NCBI RefSeq assembly: GCF_004114935.1
Contig: NZ_CP022221.1
Span: 8,081,001 to 8,145,000 of the forward strand
Origin: Bradyrhizobium zhanjiangense
GTDB lineage: Bacteria; Pseudomonadota; Alphaproteobacteria; Rhizobiales; Xanthobacteraceae
Direction of reading: 5' to 3'
DNA length: 64,000 bases
The position numbers and the translations under genes are program-made. Shown piece after piece: positions 61,507 to 64,000 of this stretch (positions are counted from its first letter, which is position 1; each line of letters starts with the position of its first letter). The notes under the pieces are model-generated. The model saw only the letters and a program-made list of their open reading frames with translations. It was not told the DNA's origin and ran no database searches.

Positions 61507-63306
61507 TTACTGCGACCGCTGCACGGCCGGCTTCTCGCTCTCCCGTCTGGCCGCCGACAGATTATGCGCGGTGTTGATCAGCGCGATGTGGGTCAGCGCC
61601 TGCGGGAAGTTGCCGGTCTGGCGCCGCGCCACGGAATCGTATTCCTCCGCCAGCAGCCCGACATCGTTCGCAATCCGCACCACGCGATCGAACAAGACTT
61701 GCGCCTTGTCGAGATTGCCCGACAGCACATGAGCATCAGCCAGCCATAGGCTACAGGCCAGGAAGGCGCCTTCGAGCGGCGGCTGACCCGCAGGCAGCTC
61801 GCGCGGATCGTGCCGCAGCACGAAGCCATCGCGCATCAGGCACTTCTCGACAGCAGCGATGGTGCCGCAGATGCGCGGATCGGCCGCCGGCAGGAAACCG
61901 ACCGCCGGCAGCAGTAGCACGCTGGCATCGAGCAGCTTCGTGCCGTAGGACTCGACGAACGTGTTTTGGTCGGCGTCGAAACCGTTGTTGCAGACGTCGC
62001 GATGAATGGCCTCGCGCAAGGCCTGCCAGTGCAGCACCGGCGCCTTGAAGCCAAACGTCTCCGCACTCTTGATGCCGCGATCGAAGGCGACCCAGGTCAT
62101 GACTTTGGAGAAGACGTAGTGTTTGGGCTGGCCGCGGCGCTCCCAGATGCCGTGATCGGGCCGGTCCCAGACCTCGGCGAGATGATTGAGCACTGCGCAT
62201 TCCAGCGCCCAGCTCTGCTCGTCGAGCTTGAGCTTCACCATGCGCGACTGGTGGAAAACGTCAATCAGCTCGCCATAGACGTCGAGCTGAAGCTGCGCAT
62301 GCGCGGCATTGCCGACGCGCACCGGCCGGGCGCCCTCATAGCCGTCGAGCCAGCCCGCCTCCCATTCCAAGAGTCGCCGATGGCCCCAGATGCCGTACAT
62401 GATCTGCATGTTCGAGGGCGAGCCGGCGGCGGCGCGCAAGAGCCAATTGTGCCAGGCCAAGGCTTCGTCGGTATAGCCCGAGTTCATCAGCGCAAGCAGC
62501 GTGAAGGTGGCATCGCGCAGCCAGCAGAAGCGATAGTCCCAGTTCCTGCTGCCCCCGAGCTTTTCCGGCAATGAGGTGGTGGGTGCCGCCACGATGCCGC
62601 CGGTGGGGGCGAAGGTCAGCGCTTTCAGCGTGATCAGCGAGCGTACGATGAGATCGTGATAGCCGCCGTCGCGGGTGCAATGGCTGCACCAGTCGTGCCA
62701 GAATCTTTCGGTCTCCTGTAGCGCGATCTCCGGGTCGATCGGCGCCGGCGGCTCGATATGCGAGGGCCCGTAGGTCAGCACGAAGGGTATGGTCTGGCCG
62801 GCCGTCACCTCGAAGTCGGAAACCGTGGTCAGATCCTCGCCGCGGGTCTCGACAGGCGTGCGCAGCACAATCATGTCCGGGCCGGCGATTGCCATCAGAG
62901 AATGGTCGATCCGCCGCACCCAGGGAATATCGGCGCCGAAGCCGAAGCGGATGACGAGCTGCATCCGCATCTTCACCGCGCCGCTGATACCGCGGACGAG
63001 CCTCACGATGTCGGATGCCTTGCCGCGTGGCGGCATGAAGTCGATCAGCGCGACGGTGCCGCTCTTCGTCTCGATGCGGGTTTCGAGGATGAGTGAATGA
63101 CCAAGATAACGGCGCGACGTAGCCGTGACATCCTCGCTGGGTGCGATCAGCCAGCGGCCGTTCTTGTGCGTGCCGAGGATCGCGGCAAAGCAGGCGTCGG
63201 AATCGAAGGCCGGCCAGCACAGCCAGTCGATCGAGCCGTTGCGCCCGACCAGCGCCGCGGTCTCGCAGTCGCCTATCAGCGCATAGTCCTCGATCCTCTG
63301 AGACAA
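61507..63306 (-). CDS. Glycoside hydrolase family 15 protein (trehalase/glucoamylase-like)
   Basis: 599-residue GH15 enzyme. The N-terminal beta domain starts IEDYALIGDCETAALVGRNG and SIDWLCWPAFDSDACFAAIL. The (alpha/alpha)6 catalytic domain contains RNWDYRFCWLRDATFTLLAL, NMQIMYGIWGHRRLLEWEAG and RPDHGIWERRGQPKHYVFSK. Bacterial proteins of this exact layout include trehalases that split trehalose to glucose, and others that act on short glucans. No signal peptide, so it acts in the cytoplasm. It is the downstream partner of malQ (30-base gap). Confidence 0.93.
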   Translation of the reverse strand: MSQRIEDYALIGDCETAALVGRNGSIDWLCWPAFDSDACFAAILGTHKNGRWLIAPSEDVTATSRRYLGHSLILETRIETKSGTVALIDFMPPRGKASDIVRLVRGISGAVKMRMQLVIRFGFGADIPWVRRIDHSLMAIAGPDMIVLRTPVETRGEDLTTVSDFEVTAGQTIPFVLTYGPSHIEPPAPIDPEIALQETERFWHDWCSHCTRDGGYHDLIVRSLITLKALTFAPTGGIVAAPTTSLPEKLGGSRNWDYRFCWLRDATFTLLALMNSGYTDEALAWHNWLLRAAAGSPSNMQIMYGIWGHRRLLEWEAGWLDGYEGARPVRVGNAAHAQLQLDVYGELIDVFHQSRMVKLKLDEQSWALECAVLNHLAEVWDRPDHGIWERRGQPKHYVFSKVMTWVAFDRGIKSAETFGFKAPVLHWQALREAIHRDVCNNGFDADQNTFVESYGTKLLDASVLLLPAVGFLPAADPRICGTIAAVEKCLMRDGFVLRHDPRELPAGQPPLEGAFLACSLWLADAHVLSGNLDKAQVLFDRVVRIANDVGLLAEEYDSVARRQTGNFPQALTHIALINTAHNLSAARRESEKPAVQRSQ

Positions 63307-63336
63307 TGTCGTTCGAGCCTGAGAAACCCCGGCTGT

Positions 63337-64000
63337 TCAACTCCCGCCGGTCAATGAACGTTCCCGCGTCGCGGCCTTCAAAGCCGCGAGATCGACCTTG
63401 GAGGCGATCTTGTCGAGTGTAACAGGAAGCCGCTGGCGCCAGTTCGGATGCTCGTCGATCGTGCCGGGGATGTTGGGCTGATCGATCACGCCGAGCAGAT
63501 CCTCCAGCGACACCGCGAGCAGCCGCGACGGCGTGCGCGACAGGAAGGCGAGTACGGAATAGAGATCGTTGGCGTTGATGCCGTTCTGGCGCAAAATCTC
63601 GTCGAGCCTGCCGAGCGCGTCCCAGCGCGCCTGCTCGCTTTCGCCGGGATCGATCCCGAGCGAAAGCTTCATCTTGAGGTCGCTGAAGGAGCGCCAGCCG
63701 GCATAGGTCGACAGGTCGTGCGTATTCAGCGTGACGAGTGCGTTGGGCCGGTAGTGGTCGACATTGCGGAAGTGGCCGGCATCGTCGCGCTCGAACATCA
63801 TGACGAGGTAGGACCAGATGCCGAAATCCTGCATGGTCTCGCGGAAGCCTTCCGGCACGGTGCCGAGGTCCTCGCCGATCACGATGCATTTATGAGCCGC
63901 ACTCTCGCACGCCACCGCCGCCAGCAGCGCCTCGAACGGCATCTGCACATAGGCACCGTTGTCGGGCTTGAAACCGCGCGGCACCAGATAAAGTCGCTTC
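63337..64000 (-). CDS. malQ: 4-alpha-glucanotransferase MalQ, partial
   Basis: C-terminal 220 residues of a GH77 amylomaltase, cut by the right edge. GEDLGTVPEGFRE, TLNTHDLSTYAGW and LLGVIDQPNIPGTIDEHPNW are the hallmarks, including the catalytic acidic residues and the DEHPNWRQRLP end. The reading frame is open to the last base. It redistributes short malto-oligosaccharides and belongs with the trehalase gene downstream. Confidence 0.94.
   Translation of the reverse strand, partial: KRLYLVPRGFKPDNGAYVQMPFEALLAAVACESAAHKCIVIGEDLGTVPEGFRETMQDFGIWSYLVMMFERDDAGHFRNVDHYRPNALVTLNTHDLSTYAGWRSFSDLKMKLSLGIDPGESEQARWDALGRLDEILRQNGINANDLYSVLAFLSRTPSRLLAVSLEDLLGVIDQPNIPGTIDEHPNWRQRLPVTLDKIASKVDLAALKAATRERSLTGGS

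Overview
The window is high-GC alphaproteobacterial chromosomal DNA, most likely from Bradyrhizobium or a close relative. The best single clue is the enolase-superfamily gene at 27955-29124: its product has the length and every catalytic residue of the D-tartrate dehydratase characterised from Bradyrhizobium japonicum. A complete pqqABCDE cluster, a fused transaldolase/glucose-6-phosphate isomerase, the prkA-yeaH-spoVR trio and dense palindromic intergenic repeats fit the same assignment. I found no rRNA, tRNA, CRISPR array, prophage or intact insertion sequence. One small nested element with terminal inverted repeats and target duplications is visible.

Layout. 1-3012 (minus): peptide/nickel-type ABC importer genes (permease C cut by the window edge, permease B, Tat-exported binding protein), divergent from an XRE-cupin regulator (3229-3861). 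4005-5867: hybrid PAS histidine kinase. 5878-9138: AraC regulator divergent from a cupin protein and a flavin monooxygenase. 9123-14802: GntR regulator divergent from a coupled operon of ring-cleavage dioxygenase, flavin hydroxylase, fumarylacetoacetase-family hydrolase and MFS transporter, which looks like an aromatic catabolic unit. 14906-16797: an unrecognised secreted protein and an orphan solute-binding protein. 17033-21396: RND efflux pump. 21473-23734: Kef/Nha-type antiporter with universal-stress domains. 24129-27795: MFS exporter, AraC regulator, malonyl-CoA decarboxylase. 27955-31395 (minus): amidase, glutathione peroxidase, DUF3297 and D-tartrate dehydratase.

32158-37273: pqqA (26 codons), pqqB, pqqC, pqqD, pqqE, then a prolyl-aminopeptidase-like hydrolase overlapping pqqE and an EthD-like protein. 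37514-42358: a 2-oxoacid:ferredoxin oxidoreductase with a GltD-like flavoprotein/ferredoxin subunit, interrupted by a palindromic repeat. 42359-45791: a DUF4399 protein, a membrane adenylate cyclase fused to a formylglycine-generating-enzyme-like domain, a small secreted protein and a DsrE protein. 46033-47478: ArsR regulator with twin operators, SRPBCC protein, small membrane protein, DUF1801 protein. 47479-48127: repeat block with the nested insertion. 48128-52903 (minus): prkA, yeaH-type gene, spoVR. 52904-53778: long spacer. 53779-61302: tal-pgi, gnd, zwf, pgl, gntK and a HAD phosphatase, a sugar-phosphate operon. 61507-64000 (minus): GH15 trehalase/glucoamylase and malQ (cut by the edge).

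How it fits together: the right end feeds glucose-type sugars from trehalose or glycogen-like polymers into glucose 6-phosphate and the Entner-Doudoroff/pentose-phosphate routes. The pqq operon makes the cofactor for periplasmic dehydrogenases that oxidise alcohols or sugars. The left half is mostly transport and catabolism of peptides and aromatic compounds. Four families of palindromic repeats are scattered between genes.
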